From assembly GCF_017873415.1 (NCBI RefSeq), contig NZ_JAGGKD010000007.1, positions 1 to 64,000 of the forward strand: a stretch of DNA of 64,000 nucleotides. Reading direction: 5' to 3'. Below are positions 63,561-64,000 of this stretch, one piece after another. Every line of letters starts with the position of its first letter. Within the stretch, counting starts at the first letter, position 1. The stretch comes from Methanolobus bombayensis. Lineage in GTDB: Archaea; Halobacteriota; Methanosarcinia; Methanosarcinales; Methanosarcinaceae. The position numbers and the translations under genes are program-made. The notes under the pieces were generated by a model. It searched no databases and had not been told where the DNA came from. It worked only from the letters and a program-made list of their open reading frames with translations.

Positions 63561-64000
63561 TCAAGAACATATCCGAGTAATTATTGTTTTTGCCCATTCT
63601 TCATTTTGTAGATGGCATTCAATGGCATAATTTCTAAACATTTCTTCTTTATTTCCATCATAATACTTGGTTGCAACAGATCTAACTTCTTCTTGTATGT
63701 TTCCTTTTTCTCTTTTCTTTAATTTTTTCTCAGAATAGCAATAATCCAATGTTAACCTTTCTAAACTATCTGGAATAGTATATATCTCAACATTAACATT
63801 GTACTGATTCTTTGGATGACTAATTGTAAAAACATTATTTTCCACGGCAATTCCAACTGTTCTCAAGTAGCTACTGCTAGATTTAAGTTCATCCAATGTT
63901 TTTTGAATGTTATCCATATGCTTTTCAAGGGGTCTATGGTCATCATCCACAACCACTATAATTGTAATATTTTCCGGATGCTTGCCAACCAGTTCTTTAA
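63561..64000 (-). CDS. unknown protein, 5' end outside the window (Toprim-like)
   Basis: The minus-strand frame is open from the window edge to the stop at 63561 (about 146 residues seen). Upstream of the GTG at 63956 the frame continues as KHPENITIIVVVDDDHRP, so the gene starts beyond 64000. The strand ending in IIVVVDDD followed by a helix and later YAIECHLQNEEWAKTII resembles Toprim/DUF3226-type domains of OLD-like or defence proteins. Base composition is more AT-rich than the neighbours. This may be the edge of an accessory region. Confidence 0.55.
   Translation of the reverse strand, partial: KELVGKHPENITIIVVVDDDHRPLEKHMDNIQKTLDELKSSSSYLRTVGIAVENNVFTISHPKNQYNVNVEIYTIPDSLERLTLDYCYSEKKLKKREKGNIQEEVRSVATKYYDGNKEEMFRNYAIECHLQNEEWAKTIITRICS

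Overview
The window looks like chromosome of a methanogenic archaeon of the Methanosarcinaceae, most like the methylotrophic genera (Methanolobus or Methanococcoides type). That placement is inference. It rests on methanogen-only genes (McrA-activation factor AtwA, methanogenesis marker 14, methanofuran enzyme MfnB, archaeal Fae), archaeal housekeeping genes (GGGP synthase, L40e, NrpR), archaeal TATA boxes, GGAG/GGTG ribosome binding sites and PGF-type C-terminal surface anchors. Intergenic DNA is AT-rich.

Layout. 1-271: the 3' end of a TnpB element with its right-end hairpin. 535-7320: two copies of an unknown structured RNA element, each with its own promoter and a tiny ORF behind it; they flank a secreted protein and a membrane-anchored winged-helix protein, and the second copy precedes a MacB-like ABC export operon. 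7436-10660: a secreted trypsin-like protease whose signal peptide is cut off by an in-frame stop, followed by two tandem surface proteins built from the protease's own propeptide-like unit. 10733-12635: a MarR repressor with a palindromic operator and a MATE exporter. 12708-14908: a redox operon of three Rieske proteins, a glutaredoxin-like protein, an FTR-type disulfide reductase and a nitroreductase. 15150-21038: a giant calcium-repeat surface protein and a membrane-anchored partner.

21193-34036 is a nitrogen island on the minus strand: nifHI1I2DKEN (Mo-type), a broken hybrid histidine kinase, glnK, amtB and nrpR. Two intergenic regions hold candidate small RNAs. One lies just upstream of nifH and carries, in a hairpin loop, nine bases perfectly complementary to the nifH mRNA leader, which recalls sRNA154 of Methanosarcina mazei.

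34137-47752 is mostly housekeeping: UbiB-like kinase, phasin-like protein, AtwA, GGGP synthase, L40e, a duplicated winged-helix protein, GatCAB, a methyltransferase, a ferredoxin-nitroreductase, and Fae divergent from an HxlR regulator. 47852-51203 holds an F420-binding FrhB-like protein with an N-terminal YHS domain, divergent from a small siroheme reductase (a possible split F420-dependent sulfite reductase) and a radical SAM protein. 51227-54498 is copper export (CopA, CopZ). The rest holds an Mrr-like nuclease, thioredoxin plus methanogenesis marker 14, PolX, DUF166, thymidylate kinase, a HisA-like protein divergent from MfnB, and an unknown gene cut by the window end.

The strongest candidates for something undescribed are the duplicated RNA element, with covarying stems and two mutually exclusive helices, and the protease/propeptide-like surface protein cluster.
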